Source: an uncultured Ilumatobacter sp. (GTDB lineage Bacteria > Actinomycetota > Acidimicrobiia > Acidimicrobiales > Ilumatobacteraceae). Taken from it: a stretch of DNA of 34,319 nucleotides. Position numbers and translations under genes: made by a program. The notes under the pieces were generated by a model that was not told the DNA's origin, ran no database searches, and saw only the letters and a program-made list of their open reading frames with translations. The stretch is taken from the NCBI GenBank assembly GCA_937905835.1, contig CALCXK010000001.1:1-34319 (forward strand). The letters run 5' to 3'. Shown one piece after another: positions 15,229 to 24,516 of the stretch (within the stretch, counting starts at the first letter, position 1; each line of letters opens with the position of its first letter).

Positions 15229-16868
15229 TGCAAGCAGCCGACATGTCGACACCGGGGGCCCTTGGGCCGTCGGTGTCGACGTCGGCGCTGCGGATCGAAT
15301 CGCTCACCAAGACCTTCGTCGGAGGCCGGGCGCTCGACGGTGTCGACCTCAATATTGCTCCCGGCGAAATCCATGCGCTACTCGGTGAGAATGGCTCCGG
15401 CAAGTCGACACTCATCAAGGTGCTGGCCGGTTACCACCGGCCCGATCCAGGTTCGCTTTTGCAGATCGGTGGACTCGACCTCGAGGTAGGAAGTGCACAC
15501 AGTTCTCACGCGCTTGGTGCACGATTCGTTCACCAGGATCTCGGGCTCGTCGAGTCGGCGTCGATCAGCGACAACCTTGCGTTTGGGCCCGGATTCCCGA
15601 CGAAGTGGGGCACGATTCGGTCACGTCGTACCCGCCTGCGGGCGACCGCTGCACTTGAGCAAATGGAGCTCGACCTCGACCCGGGTGCATTAATCGAGTC
15701 CCTTTCCCCGGCCCAGAAAACCGGGGTGGCGGTGGCTCGTGCGCTCATGGCTGATTCGGTCCCAGATTCTGGACAGCCCGCCGGAGATGTGCAGTTACTC
15801 GTGCTCGACGAACCCACGGCACGGCTGCCCGATAGTGAAGTTGAGCATCTCCTCGAAATCGTTCGAACCGTTGCCGACCGGGGCATCGGGGTGCTCTACG
15901 TGACGCACCGCCTTGATGAAGTGTTTCAGATCGCAGAGCGCGCTTCTGTTCTGCGCGATGGCGTGAAGGTGGCATCGGAGCCGGTCGCAGGTCTGACACG
16001 TGACGCTTTACTCCACCATCTTCTTGGGGCGGCACTGGAGCAGCCGCATCGGCTGAACATCGCCGACGAATCAAGCTCCGCTGCCGGCCAGCCCAAAGCG
16101 ACACTCAGCGTCGATCGTTTGACCTCCGATGTGTTGACTGACGTGTCCTTCGAGGTCTTTCCCGGTGAAGTCGTCGGTGTCGCAGGAATCACTGGTTCTG
16201 GCCGCGATGCACTGTGTGCCACCATTTTCGGGGCGCGAGCTTGCGACGAAGGCACGGTGCATATTCGATCCGAGATACTGCCGGCACGCCGCCCGGACCT
16301 CGCGATGTCGCGCGATGTCGCCTACGTGCCAGCGGAGCGGAAGCTCCAAGGGTGTTTTCTCGACCTCAGCGCACGCGAAAACATCAGCATCGCCAACCTT
16401 CGGGATTTTTGGCGAGTGCCTCTGCTCAGCCGCACCAAAGAGACGGCCATCACCAAACGATGGTTCGAGCGGTTGGGTGTCCGTCCCCGAGAGGCGATCG
16501 GCCAACCGCTGTCATCGTTTAGCGGTGGCAACCAGCAAAAAGTCGTGTTTGGCAAGTGGTTTCAACGAGTGCCGGTCATGTTTCTTCTCGACGAGCCAAC
16601 ACAGGGCGTCGACGTGGGAGCCAAGGCCGAACTCCACAGTGCGTTGTTCGATGCAGCGCAAGAAGGTGCAGCAATATTAATGAGCTCGTCAGATGTCGAC
16701 GAATTGGTCACCGTGTGTGATCGCGTGATCGTGATGCGCTCCGGCCGCATCGCGGACACCTTGCACGGCGACCAGATCAATGTTCACTCGATCACCCGAT
16801 CGGCGCTGGGTATGGCCGGCGACGTTGTCGAGCCGGGGTCGGAAAGCGCAAACGCGGTGGCGTCATGA
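15228..16868 (+). CDS. ABC importer ATPase, double-domain RbsA type
   Basis: 546 residues with two ATPase domains. N-domain: Walker A GENGSGKST (53-61), Q-loop VHQDLG, a weak signature LSPAQKTG, Walker B LLVLDEPTA, H-loop YVTHRLD. C-domain: degenerate Walker A GITGSGRDAL, strong signature SFSGGNQQKV, and LLDEPTQGVDVG. One good and one degenerate Walker A is normal for sugar-type importers of this family. It overlaps the binding-protein stop by one base and the permease start by ATGA. Confidence 0.92.
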   Translation: MQAADMSTPGALGPSVSTSALRIESLTKTFVGGRALDGVDLNIAPGEIHALLGENGSGKSTLIKVLAGYHRPDPGSLLQIGGLDLEVGSAHSSHALGARFVHQDLGLVESASISDNLAFGPGFPTKWGTIRSRRTRLRATAALEQMELDLDPGALIESLSPAQKTGVAVARALMADSVPDSGQPAGDVQLLVLDEPTARLPDSEVEHLLEIVRTVADRGIGVLYVTHRLDEVFQIAERASVLRDGVKVASEPVAGLTRDALLHHLLGAALEQPHRLNIADESSSAAGQPKATLSVDRLTSDVLTDVSFEVFPGEVVGVAGITGSGRDALCATIFGARACDEGTVHIRSEILPARRPDLAMSRDVAYVPAERKLQGCFLDLSARENISIANLRDFWRVPLLSRTKETAITKRWFERLGVRPREAIGQPLSSFSGGNQQKVVFGKWFQRVPVMFLLDEPTQGVDVGAKAELHSALFDAAQEGAAILMSSSDVDELVTVCDRVIVMRSGRIADTLHGDQINVHSITRSALGMAGDVVEPGSESANAVAS

Positions 16869-17920
16869 TCGGCATCAATCGCAATCTCGGATTCGATCGC
16901 TATAGCGGCCTGTATCTCTGGGCCTCCTTGATCATCGTCTTCTCGATCTGGCAGCCGCGGCTGTTTCCGACGTCGGCAACAGTGCATTCTGTTGCTGCCA
17001 ACCGCGCCGTCGCCGCCATGTTGGCGCTGGGTGTGATGATTCCGCTGATCGGTGGGGTCTTTGATCTGGCTATCGGGGCAACCGCTAACTTGGCGACGCT
17101 CAGCGCCGTACTACTGATCACGAATGGCCACAGCATTGCTGTGGCAGTGATCGTCGCAATTCTGATCGGCGCGTTGATTGGGGCGATCAATGGGTTCATC
17201 GTGGTTCGATTGCGAGTGGGGTCGTTCATTGCAACGTTGGGAATGGCGTCGGTGTTGGCCGCGGTCCAGATCATCGTGACGGGCAATTCCCAGCCGCGTT
17301 CACCTTCGAACTCGACGTGGACGGCGCTGACCCAGACGAAGGTGTTGGGCTTCCAGATCATCGTGCTCTACATGTTGATCATTGCGGCCGTGCTGTGGTG
17401 GGGTCTGCGCCACACACCCGCCGGGCGCTACCTTTACGCCATCGGGAGCAGTCCCGAGGCTGCACGGCTGTCGGGCGTGCGCGTCGACTTCTACACCTGG
17501 ATGTCGCTCATTGCGTCAGGCACCCTCGCTGGAATTGCTGGTGTGCTGTATGCCTCGCTGTCTGGGCCGTCGCTGAGTTACGGACCTGCCCTGTTGTTAC
17601 CCGCCTTCGCCGCAGTTTTCTTAGGCTCGACGCAGTTCAGTCCGGGCCGGTACAACGTTTGGGGCAGCATCCTCGCGATCTACGTGCTGGCCACCGGCGT
17701 CAAGGGTCTGCAACTCGTCACCGATGTCGTTTGGCTCGATCTCATGTTCAGTGGGGGAGCTCTCATTGCCGCAGTTGCCGTCGCAGGCGGTCGACAGCGA
17801 GCCGGCGCGGAAGCCAAGCGCCGCGAGCTCGTTCGACAAGAAGATCACCACGACCGATCGTCCATGGGCGAACCGTCGGCGCCGGCCGGAGAAGACGGAT
17901 CGGCAGCGCTCAGTACGTGA
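16865..17920 (+). CDS. ABC importer permease, RbsC type
   Basis: 351 residues with about eight to ten hydrophobic segments between residues 14 and 315, and the family motif region around LSGVRVDFYTWMS. The C-terminal ~35 residues are charged (Arg/Glu/His/Ser) and cytosolic. Only one permease gene is present, so a homodimer is expected. Start ATG 16865 overlaps the ATPase stop. It ends the rightward importer operon; a hairpin follows 58 nt later. Confidence 0.9.
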   Translation: MIGINRNLGFDRYSGLYLWASLIIVFSIWQPRLFPTSATVHSVAANRAVAAMLALGVMIPLIGGVFDLAIGATANLATLSAVLLITNGHSIAVAVIVAILIGALIGAINGFIVVRLRVGSFIATLGMASVLAAVQIIVTGNSQPRSPSNSTWTALTQTKVLGFQIIVLYMLIIAAVLWWGLRHTPAGRYLYAIGSSPEAARLSGVRVDFYTWMSLIASGTLAGIAGVLYASLSGPSLSYGPALLLPAFAAVFLGSTQFSPGRYNVWGSILAIYVLATGVKGLQLVTDVVWLDLMFSGGALIAAVAVAGGRQRAGAEAKRRELVRQEDHHDRSSMGEPSAPAGEDGSAALST

Positions 17921-17977
17921 GATCGCAATGCGGACCTTGTCGGTCCGGGTTCGCAGCACTCGTCTTGGGCTGATGTT

Positions 17978-18007
17978 GGGTGCACCCTGAGGTTGCAGGG
18001 TGCACCC
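17978..18007. terminator. Bidirectional hairpin between convergent genes
   Basis: Perfect 12-bp stem (GGGTGCACCCTG paired with CAGGGTGCACCC) around a 6-nt loop, between the permease and the leftward alcohol dehydrogenase. No T-run on either side, as is common in actinobacteria. Confidence 0.75.
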
Positions 18008-18014
18008 GACCAGG

Positions 18015-19130
18015 TCAGGCGTACTTCATCACTCCACGGATGTTCTTGCCGGCGCGCATGTCGTCATAGCCGTCGTTGACGCCGTCGAGTGTGTACTCCC
18101 GAGTAACGAGATCGTCGAGTTCGAGCAAGCCTTCACGGTAAAGATTGAGCAGCTTCGGAATATCAGCTCTCGGGTTGCCTGAACCGAAGAGCGAGCCGAC
18201 GACCTGCTTTTCCATCAGGGTCAGGTCCAGCAGGCTGACACTGGCCGACATCTCGGCCGCGGGATGGATGTTGGTCACGACGACGCGACCCCGCTTGGCA
18301 GTGAGTGCCAAGGCCTCGGCGAGTACGGCTCCTGACCCAACGCCCATCGTCATGATCACTTGGTTTGCCATAGTGCCCCACGACAGTTGTTCGATCAGCG
18401 GAAGTGCGTCGGCCATGCTTGCAGCGGTGTGCGTTGCGCCGAATTGCATCGCAGTTTCACGCTTGAACTCGACCGGGTCGATCGCGATGATTCGCTTGGC
18501 ACCGGCCAGGCGGGCGCCCTGGACCGCGTTGGACCCGATGCCACCGACGCCGACGACGACGACGGTGTCTCCGGGGCCGACTTCGGCCGCGTAGACGGCG
18601 CTGCCCCATCCGGTAACGACACCGCAACCGAGCAGGCAGGCTCGATCCAGTGGGACATCCTTCTCGATCTTGATGCAACTGGCCTCGTTGACCACCGTGT
18701 CGTGAGCGAAGGTGCCCACGAGGCACATCAAGCCGAGGTCCTCACCGCTCTGTGTGTGATGACGGCTCGTGCCGTCACTGATCTGGCGGGCAAGCCCGAG
18801 CAGGTCGCCGAGATCGCAAAGATTCTGGTGACCCGTCGAGCAACTGTGGCAACGGCCGCAGCTCGGGATGAACCCGAAGACGACATGGTCGCCCGGTTCA
18901 AGCCAACTGACGTCGGGACCGACCTCTTGCACGACGCCGGCGCCTTCGTGGCCGCCAATCAGCGGGAGTTCGAAGGGAAAGTCGCCCGTGACGACATGTT
19001 CGTCGCTGTGGCAGAGTCCGGAAGCCGCGAGCTTTACTCGGACCTCACCTGGACCCGGCGGGTCCAGGTCGATCTCCTCGACGCTCCACGGGGTGTTCGT
19101 TTCCCACAAGATTGCTGCTTTGGTCTTCAT
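18015..19130 (-). CDS. NDMA-type zinc alcohol dehydrogenase (Rxyl_3153-like)
   Basis: 371 residues. Catalytic zinc ligands: Cys in GLCHSDEH and His/Glu in GGHEGAG. The structural-zinc cysteines are in CGRCHSCSTGHQNLC. NAD site VVGVGGIGSNAVQG. The start KTKAAILWET and the insert QISDGTSRHH match the nicotinoprotein family that binds NAD tightly and, by comparative genomics, depends on the mycofactocin redox cofactor. It oxidises a primary or secondary alcohol, possibly the alcohol half of the monooxygenase ester. AGGGAG lies 7 nt before ATG 19130. Operator D lies upstream. Confidence 0.9.
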   Translation of the reverse strand: MKTKAAILWETNTPWSVEEIDLDPPGPGEVRVKLAASGLCHSDEHVVTGDFPFELPLIGGHEGAGVVQEVGPDVSWLEPGDHVVFGFIPSCGRCHSCSTGHQNLCDLGDLLGLARQISDGTSRHHTQSGEDLGLMCLVGTFAHDTVVNEASCIKIEKDVPLDRACLLGCGVVTGWGSAVYAAEVGPGDTVVVVGVGGIGSNAVQGARLAGAKRIIAIDPVEFKRETAMQFGATHTAASMADALPLIEQLSWGTMANQVIMTMGVGSGAVLAEALALTAKRGRVVVTNIHPAAEMSASVSLLDLTLMEKQVVGSLFGSGNPRADIPKLLNLYREGLLELDDLVTREYTLDGVNDGYDDMRAGKNIRGVMKYA

Positions 19131-19163
19131 CGGTGATCTCCCTAATGGTTGGTGACGTCCAAA

Positions 19164-19185
19164 TTGTCAACGTCATAGTTGACAA
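19164..19185. promoter_or_regulatory. Operator D between alcohol dehydrogenase and tetR
   Basis: Perfect 8-bp arms TTGTCAAC and GTTGACAA with a 6-nt spacer (GTCATA). On the minus strand TTGACA 17 nt before CATTAG would be a weak promoter for the dehydrogenase. No good -10 is seen for tetR. The position suggests autoregulation. Confidence 0.8.
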
Positions 19186-19266
19186 ACCTTAGTAAATAGT
19201 TCGCTCTCCGTCCAGGCCTCATTCATTGGATTCGCGCGACCCCGAGGATTCGATTGCCCTGTCGCT

Positions 19267-19989
19267 GTGCGCGCGTTTTCCAGATGGTCTGCGGTTAGGC
19301 CGCGCAACCGCACTACGTTGTTTGACTTGAGCAAGAAGAAGCAGAATGAGACCAGTGAAATCGGCCGACGGCGATCCTTGGCGTTGAACAAGGGTTCCGA
19401 GTCGTACCAAGCGCGACGTCGCGAGATCGCTCGGGTCGCCGCCGAATTGTTCAACGAGCGGGGCTTCAAGGGCACCAGTCTCGGCGCGGTTGCCAAGGCG
19501 CTCGGAACTGATCGTGCGTCGCTGTATTACTACATCGCGAACAAGCGCGAACTCTTCGACGAGGTGGTGCGCGAAGTGTCCGAAGCCAACGTGGCAACGG
19601 CGCAGGCGGTACTCGGAGCCGAAACGCCGGCGCTTGAGAAGCTGCGTACCTTGATTGTCGAACTGATGAAGTCATACGGCGATCACTACCCGCTGTTGTA
19701 TGTGTACATCCGGGAGAACTTGTCGCACGTCGAGAGCGATCGCACGGAATGGTCGCAGTTCATGCGCGTGCTCAACCGTCAATATGAAGACGCGATCATC
19801 GCCATCCTGCAAGAGGGGCTCGACGACGGCACCGTTCGCCCGGTTTCGTCGGCGCGCGTGCTGGCCTTCGGTGTGATTGGCATGATCGGTTGGACGAACC
19901 GGTGGTTCGTGCCGGAACGTTCCTCGGATACCGCCGAGGAAATCGGCATTGCGTTTGCGGAAATGGCCGTTGCCGGCCTCCGTGCCTGA
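19267..19989 (+). CDS. TetR-family regulator, likely controls the island
   Basis: Up to 240 residues from GTG 19267. The TetR HTH spans about residues 48-95: ARVAAELFNERGFKGTS, LGAVAKALGTDRASLYYYI, NKRELFDEVV. The helical ligand-binding domain follows to the C-terminus. The first ~40 residues are basic and may not be translated; TTG codons at 19318, 19327 or 19378 are alternative starts and the true start is uncertain. It is divergent from the alcohol dehydrogenase with operator D between. As the only regulator gene among the seven operator-like sites, it is the natural candidate to bind them. A CoA-thioester ligand is typical of similar regulators but is not shown here. Confidence 0.88.
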   Translation: MRAFSRWSAVRPRNRTTLFDLSKKKQNETSEIGRRRSLALNKGSESYQARRREIARVAAELFNERGFKGTSLGAVAKALGTDRASLYYYIANKRELFDEVVREVSEANVATAQAVLGAETPALEKLRTLIVELMKSYGDHYPLLYVYIRENLSHVESDRTEWSQFMRVLNRQYEDAIIAILQEGLDDGTVRPVSSARVLAFGVIGMIGWTNRWFVPERSSDTAEEIGIAFAEMAVAGLRA

Positions 19990-20053
19990 TGCCGCTCTGA
20001 CCTCTGCAACGCGCACTTGACTTGTCAACACCGCCATGGAACACTGGGCACTG

Positions 20054-20075
20054 TTGTCAACACATGTGTTGAAAG
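20054..20075 (+). promoter_or_regulatory. Operator E before the mutase operon
   Basis: Left arm TTGTCAAC perfect, 6-nt spacer ACATGT, right arm GTTGAAAG with two mismatches. A further half-site TTGTCAAC lies at 20022-20029. The site ends 8 nt before ATG 20084, so it would block initiation or early elongation. The promoter itself is unclear. Confidence 0.6.
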
Positions 20076-20083
20076 GTATCCGG

Positions 20084-21013
20084 ATGCATGTCTCTGAAAT
20101 CTCAGCGAACTCAGACGCCGTTGGCGTGGTCGGTGGGGGCACGATGGGCATTGGAATCGCGTACGTGTTCGCGGTTGCCGGGTGGCGCACCATCGTGGTC
20201 GAACCGAACGATGATCAAGCTGGCGAGTTGGGCCGAACCATCTCCGCGACAATCGGGCAGGGTATTGCCCGCGGCAAGCTGACGGCAGCGCAGGGAGCTG
20301 TGGTCGAGTCGTTGGTGTCACGTGTGTCGTCGGTGGACGAACTCGATGCTGGCCTTGCGTTGGTCATCGAGACCGTTCCCGAACGGTTCGAATTGAAGGC
20401 ATCGGTCCTCGCCCGGATCGAGGAGCGTGCTCCACGCATCATCGCCACGAATACCAGCGCTCTGTCGGTCGACCGTCTCGCTGCAAACTTGGAGAATCCT
20501 GCGTCGTTCATCGGCATGCACTTCTTCAATCCGGTGTGGTCGCTCCCAATGGTCGAATTAGTGCTGGGCTCCGCCACGACCGACGAGACGGCCGAACGAG
20601 CGCGCCTTGTCGCCGCATCAATCGGCAAGCAGACCATCACAGTGTCTGACACACCTGGCTTTGCGACGTCGCGCCTCGACCTGATCGCGTCACTCGAGGC
20701 CATGCGCATGTTGCAAGACGGCGTCGCCACTGCCGAGGACATCGATAGGGCGATGGTCATTGCATACCGCCACCCCATCGGCCCGTTGGAGCTGAGCGAC
20801 ATCGTTGGTCTCGACGTTCGACTCGACATTGCCGAGAACCTCGCCACCTCGCTCGGTCCTCGTTACGAACCGCCCCAGGTGCTGCGGGACCTGGTCGCTG
20901 CCGGCAACCTCGGTCGCAAGACCGGTAGCGGATTCTTCGAATGGCGGTCCACGGACTCTGGGACCACGACGCCATCACCCGACCTCCATCGCCACCCCCT
21001 AGGAACGCCATGA
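20084..21013 (+). CDS. 3-hydroxyacyl-CoA dehydrogenase (3-hydroxybutyryl type)
   Basis: 309 residues from ATG 20084 (GAAAGG upstream); an in-frame ATG at 20036 lies ahead of operator E and is rejected. NAD site GVVGGGTMGIG (14-24). The catalytic His is in GMHFFNPV, with the preceding Ser/Asn residues of the family (ATNTSALSV). The C-terminal helical domain has YRHPIGPLELSDIVGLD. It oxidises (S)-3-hydroxyacyl-CoA, most likely 3-hydroxybutyryl-CoA to acetoacetyl-CoA, given the mutase in the same operon. First gene of the seven-gene operon; ATGA overlap with the next. Confidence 0.9.
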   Translation: MHVSEISANSDAVGVVGGGTMGIGIAYVFAVAGWRTIVVEPNDDQAGELGRTISATIGQGIARGKLTAAQGAVVESLVSRVSSVDELDAGLALVIETVPERFELKASVLARIEERAPRIIATNTSALSVDRLAANLENPASFIGMHFFNPVWSLPMVELVLGSATTDETAERARLVAASIGKQTITVSDTPGFATSRLDLIASLEAMRMLQDGVATAEDIDRAMVIAYRHPIGPLELSDIVGLDVRLDIAENLATSLGPRYEPPQVLRDLVAAGNLGRKTGSGFFEWRSTDSGTTTPSPDLHRHPLGTP

Positions 21014-22185
21014 CAAACATCTTCGAATCTGAACTGGTCGACACTGCCGAGCACCACGGCGAGTTGAGGTCCAGCGTGCGCAAACTCGTTGCGCCGTTCG
21101 GCCGGTCGTATTTCCAAGGCGTCACCAAACGCAACGAAAAGCCGACCGAACTGTGGGATCAACTCGGCGCTGCCGGATTCCTCGGGGTGCACATCTCCGA
21201 GGAATACGGGGGCGGAGGTGGCGGACTCGCCGATTACAACATTGTCATCGAAGAGACGGCGGCGCTCGGCTGCCCGCTGTTGTCGATGGTCATTGGTTCG
21301 ATCACCGGCCCGATCATCGAAGCGCACGGCTCACCTGCAATGCGCGACGACTGGCTCAGTGGTCTCGCCGACGGAAGCCGGCGTATTGCGTTTGCTATCA
21401 CCGAGCCGGACGCCGGGACCAACACCCACAAGGTGAGTACGACAGCGAGACGTGATGGTGACGGCTGGCGCTTGAGCGGAACGAAGTACTGGACATCGGC
21501 CGTCGACGAATCTGAAGCGCTGATCGTCGTCGCCCGAGGGGACACGTTGGACGCAGCAGGGCGAAGCCCGCTTTCGTTGTTTCTCGTTGCAGCTGATGCT
21601 CCCGGTATCACGATGTCGCCGATCGAGACGGCGCTCCACGTACCGGAGACGCAGTTCACGGTCTTCTTCGACGAAGTCGAACTCGGCCCCGAAGCTCTCA
21701 TCGGAAAGGAGGGCGACGGGTTGCGTCATGTATTCGTCGGACTGAATCCCGAACGGATCTGCGCGGCGGCTATCAACAATGGCATCTCGCGCTTCGCGAT
21801 CGACAAGGGGGCGCAGTACGCCGTTGACAGATCGGTGTGGTCGACGCCGATCGGGGCGCACCAGGGCGTGGCGCATCCGCTTGCATCGGCCTATATCGGT
21901 GTCCAGCAAGCTCGCCTGATGACTGCACGTGCGGCACAGTTGTACGACGCCGGAAATCCTGCAGCAGGTGAGGCGGCGAATATGGCCAAATTCGCTGCCG
22001 CTGAATCCTCGCTCGTTGCCCTCGACCAGGCAATACAAACGCACGGAGGCAACGGGTTCGCGATCGAGTACGGACTTGCCGACCTGTGGTTCATTGCTCG
22101 ACTCCACAAGACTGCACCGATCAGTCGAGAGATGATTCTGAACTTTGTTGCACAACACAGCCTTGGACTACCGAAGAGCTACTGA
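21010..22185 (+). CDS. Acyl-CoA dehydrogenase
   Basis: 391 residues from ATG 21010, overlapping the previous stop (ATGA); the upstream extension to 20941 is a shadow. Three-domain FAD enzyme: helical N-domain, beta-domain with FAITEPDAGTN and KYWTSA, and a C-domain with QTHGGNGFAIEYG and the family-typical end ILNFVAQHSLGLPKSY. It oxidises an acyl-CoA to the 2-enoyl-CoA, passing electrons to ETF. With the mutase, butyryl-CoA to crotonyl-CoA would fit; isobutyryl-CoA or a longer acyl chain is possible. Confidence 0.9.
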   Translation: MTNIFESELVDTAEHHGELRSSVRKLVAPFGRSYFQGVTKRNEKPTELWDQLGAAGFLGVHISEEYGGGGGGLADYNIVIEETAALGCPLLSMVIGSITGPIIEAHGSPAMRDDWLSGLADGSRRIAFAITEPDAGTNTHKVSTTARRDGDGWRLSGTKYWTSAVDESEALIVVARGDTLDAAGRSPLSLFLVAADAPGITMSPIETALHVPETQFTVFFDEVELGPEALIGKEGDGLRHVFVGLNPERICAAAINNGISRFAIDKGAQYAVDRSVWSTPIGAHQGVAHPLASAYIGVQQARLMTARAAQLYDAGNPAAGEAANMAKFAAAESSLVALDQAIQTHGGNGFAIEYGLADLWFIARLHKTAPISREMILNFVAQHSLGLPKSY

Positions 22186-22194
22186 GAGGCCATC

Positions 22195-23730
22195 GTGACC
22201 TACACACTGGGCAACATCGTCCGCGAATTCGCCCGATCGACACCGGATGCGCCTGCATTAACTTTCGAGGGTGAGACATTGACATTCGCCCAGCTCAATG
22301 TGCGCAGTTCGCGTGTGGCGAACGCGTTGTCGGCGCAGGGCCTTGTCGCCGGCGACCGCGTCGCAGTGTTGTCGAAGAACGCGCCCGAGTTCTTCGACCT
22401 TGCCATGGGTTGCAGCAAGATCGGCGCGATTCTCGTCGGGCTGAATTGGCGTCTCGCCGCGCCCGAGATTGCCGTGATTGTCGCCGATGCTGCACCGTCG
22501 ATGATCGTGGTCGGTGCTACAGAACGGCACCTTCTGGCGTCCGATGATGCAGAACCGGCGAGCCGGATAATCGTGTTTGGTGAGGAATTCGATGCGTGGC
22601 GCGACTCGGCATCAGCGCACGACCCGGCGCACGTCGGCGAATCCGATGACGTCACACTCTTGCTCTACACATCAGGGACCACTGGTCTTCCGAAGGGTGT
22701 GATGTTGACCAACGCGGGCATGTCGTACACGGCTCAACTCGGTCAAGCGTGGAAGATGTCGGCCGACAGTGTGAACCTCGTCGCGATGCCACTTTTCCAC
22801 ATTGGCGGAATCGGCTATGGCACATCGACGATGGCGCTCGGGGGCCATACCGTCGTCATGCGCGAGTTCGATCCCATCGCGGTCGTCGATGCGATTGCAA
22901 AGCACGGCGTGACGCACTCTTTCTTTGTCCCCGCGGCCATTCAGGCGATGCTCGCGGCACCCGGAGTGCGTGCTGCCGACCTGTCAAGTCTCGAGTTGCT
23001 GAGTTACGGGGCGTCGCCCATCGGCGATGCGCTGCTCCGCGAGGCGATTGACGTGTTCGGGTGCGATTTCACGCAGGCCTACGGAATGACCGAGACGAGT
23101 GGCACCGTCGTTGGCCTACCCGCCGAGGATCACGATCCTGACGGTGATCGTGCACATCTGCTCCGATCCTGTGGTCGGGCATTTCCTTGGGTCGAGTTGC
23201 GGGTGATCGACCCGACCACGCTCGATGATGTCCCCGTAGGCGACGTCGGCGAGATCTGGATTCGTTCAGGCATGGTCACCGCTGGCTACTGGAACAAGCC
23301 CGAAGCGACGGCCGAAGCAATTGTCGATGGCGGTTGGCTGCGGACCGGCGACGCTGCGTTCCAGGACGACGAGGGCTACATCTTCCTCTTCGATCGGTTT
23401 AAAGACATGATCGTGTCCGGGGGAGAAAACATTTACCCGGCCGAAGTCGAGAACGCCATGGCCGATCACCCCGATATCAGCGAAGTGGCAGTGATTGGGG
23501 TCCCCGATGAGCGGTGGGGCGAGACGCCAAAGGCGATCGTCGTGTTGCGAATCGGTAGTGCGGTCACACAGCAAGAGTTGGTCGAGTTCACGCAGACGCG
23601 GCTCGCAAAATACAAGTGCCCGACGTCGATCGAATTCACCGACGTCTTGCCACGGAACGCGTCCGGCAAGGTGCTCAAGAAGGACCTTCGTCAGGTCTAT
23701 TGGCACGGCCGTGATCGTGCGGTCAATTGA
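22195..23730 (+). CDS. AMP-forming acyl-CoA ligase
   Basis: 511 residues, ANL superfamily: LLLYTSGTTGLPKGV (about 153-167), YGMTETSG, hinge FDRFKDMIVSGGENIYP, and adenylation Lys in NASGKVLKKD. GTG 22195 follows GAGAGG, 9 nt after the dehydrogenase stop. It activates an acid to its CoA ester. Second ligase of the island; it probably takes a different acid from the 572-residue enzyme at 9677, for instance isobutyrate or a branched medium-chain acid. The stop overlaps the next ATG (TGATG). Confidence 0.9.
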   Translation: MTYTLGNIVREFARSTPDAPALTFEGETLTFAQLNVRSSRVANALSAQGLVAGDRVAVLSKNAPEFFDLAMGCSKIGAILVGLNWRLAAPEIAVIVADAAPSMIVVGATERHLLASDDAEPASRIIVFGEEFDAWRDSASAHDPAHVGESDDVTLLLYTSGTTGLPKGVMLTNAGMSYTAQLGQAWKMSADSVNLVAMPLFHIGGIGYGTSTMALGGHTVVMREFDPIAVVDAIAKHGVTHSFFVPAAIQAMLAAPGVRAADLSSLELLSYGASPIGDALLREAIDVFGCDFTQAYGMTETSGTVVGLPAEDHDPDGDRAHLLRSCGRAFPWVELRVIDPTTLDDVPVGDVGEIWIRSGMVTAGYWNKPEATAEAIVDGGWLRTGDAAFQDDEGYIFLFDRFKDMIVSGGENIYPAEVENAMADHPDISEVAVIGVPDERWGETPKAIVVLRIGSAVTQQELVEFTQTRLAKYKCPTSIEFTDVLPRNASGKVLKKDLRQVYWHGRDRAVN

Positions 23731-24512
23731 TGGACGCCGCGGCGCGCCTGCCGATCATCGGGCTGATGCGCCGATGGGTCATCGACTTCTTCAATTCACA
23801 CGATGCTGCGGCAGCGCGAGGGTTGCTCAGCCCCGACTACGCATTGCGAGTCGGCGAAGCGACGATCGAAGGACGCGACGAGTACCTGGCTGCGGTGCAA
23901 CGACAATTTGAACAGTTTCCGGGGCTGGGGATGACGGTGCACGCTGTGGTGAGTACCGAGGATCGGATTGCATTGCACTTCACCGAGCACGGGGCGTCGG
24001 CTGGCGTCGACAGTGCAGTGACGTGCTGGTCTGGTGTTGCGTTGTACCGCTCAGATGGTGCCGTGCTGACGGGTTGTGTTGCCGTCGAGGACTATGCCGC
24101 ACGGCGGCGCCAGCTGAAAAGTGGAAAACCTGACGCGATTCGCCCACCGATGGCCGCGCCGTGGGACGGAGCAGCGCAGCCAACTGATCCGGAGGTCGAA
24201 ACGTTGGTACGGCGTTGGCTCATTGACCAAACGGCGGTGTCGGCCACTGGAATCGTTCACGACGACGAAGACGCGATCGTCTCTGAGCCCCTCGACTTCG
24301 TGGCCACCGAGGTCGACATCACCGACATCTTCTCTGCCGGCTCGCGCGTTGCGTTCCATACCCGAGCGGTCGGCAACGACAGCGCCGGGCGTTCCGTAGT
24401 GCTCTGCAGTGCTGGGATCGTGACCGTGGCGAATGGTTGCGTCACCGATGGCCGAGTGATTCGAGATCGCGCTGCGCTGCAGCGTGCGCGCCATAGAACA
24501 GCGAGGGCTTGA
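23730..24512 (+). CDS. Tandem NTF2/SnoaL-like protein
   Basis: 260 residues from ATG 23730, which overlaps the ligase stop by one base. Two cone-shaped NTF2-like halves can be seen. The first (about 10-125) contains WVIDFFNSHDAAAARGLLSPDY and the strands up to VAVEDYAARRR. The second (about 150-255) contains LVRRWLIDQ and VAFHTRAVGND. This fold serves as isomerases, cyclases, dehydratases or hydrolases of small hydrophobic substrates, and also as non-catalytic binding proteins. I cannot assign a reaction. Its place inside a tightly overlapped catabolic operon argues for a pathway step. Confidence 0.75.
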   Translation: MDAAARLPIIGLMRRWVIDFFNSHDAAAARGLLSPDYALRVGEATIEGRDEYLAAVQRQFEQFPGLGMTVHAVVSTEDRIALHFTEHGASAGVDSAVTCWSGVALYRSDGAVLTGCVAVEDYAARRRQLKSGKPDAIRPPMAAPWDGAAQPTDPEVETLVRRWLIDQTAVSATGIVHDDEDAIVSEPLDFVATEVDITDIFSAGSRVAFHTRAVGNDSAGRSVVLCSAGIVTVANGCVTDGRVIRDRAALQRARHRTARA

Positions 24513-24516
24513 GCGA

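Noticed and set aside
13915..15252. Leftward ORF of about 445 codons opposite the binding lipoprotein
   Set aside because: Shadow of the third-position bias of the real lipoprotein gene; no recognisable domain.
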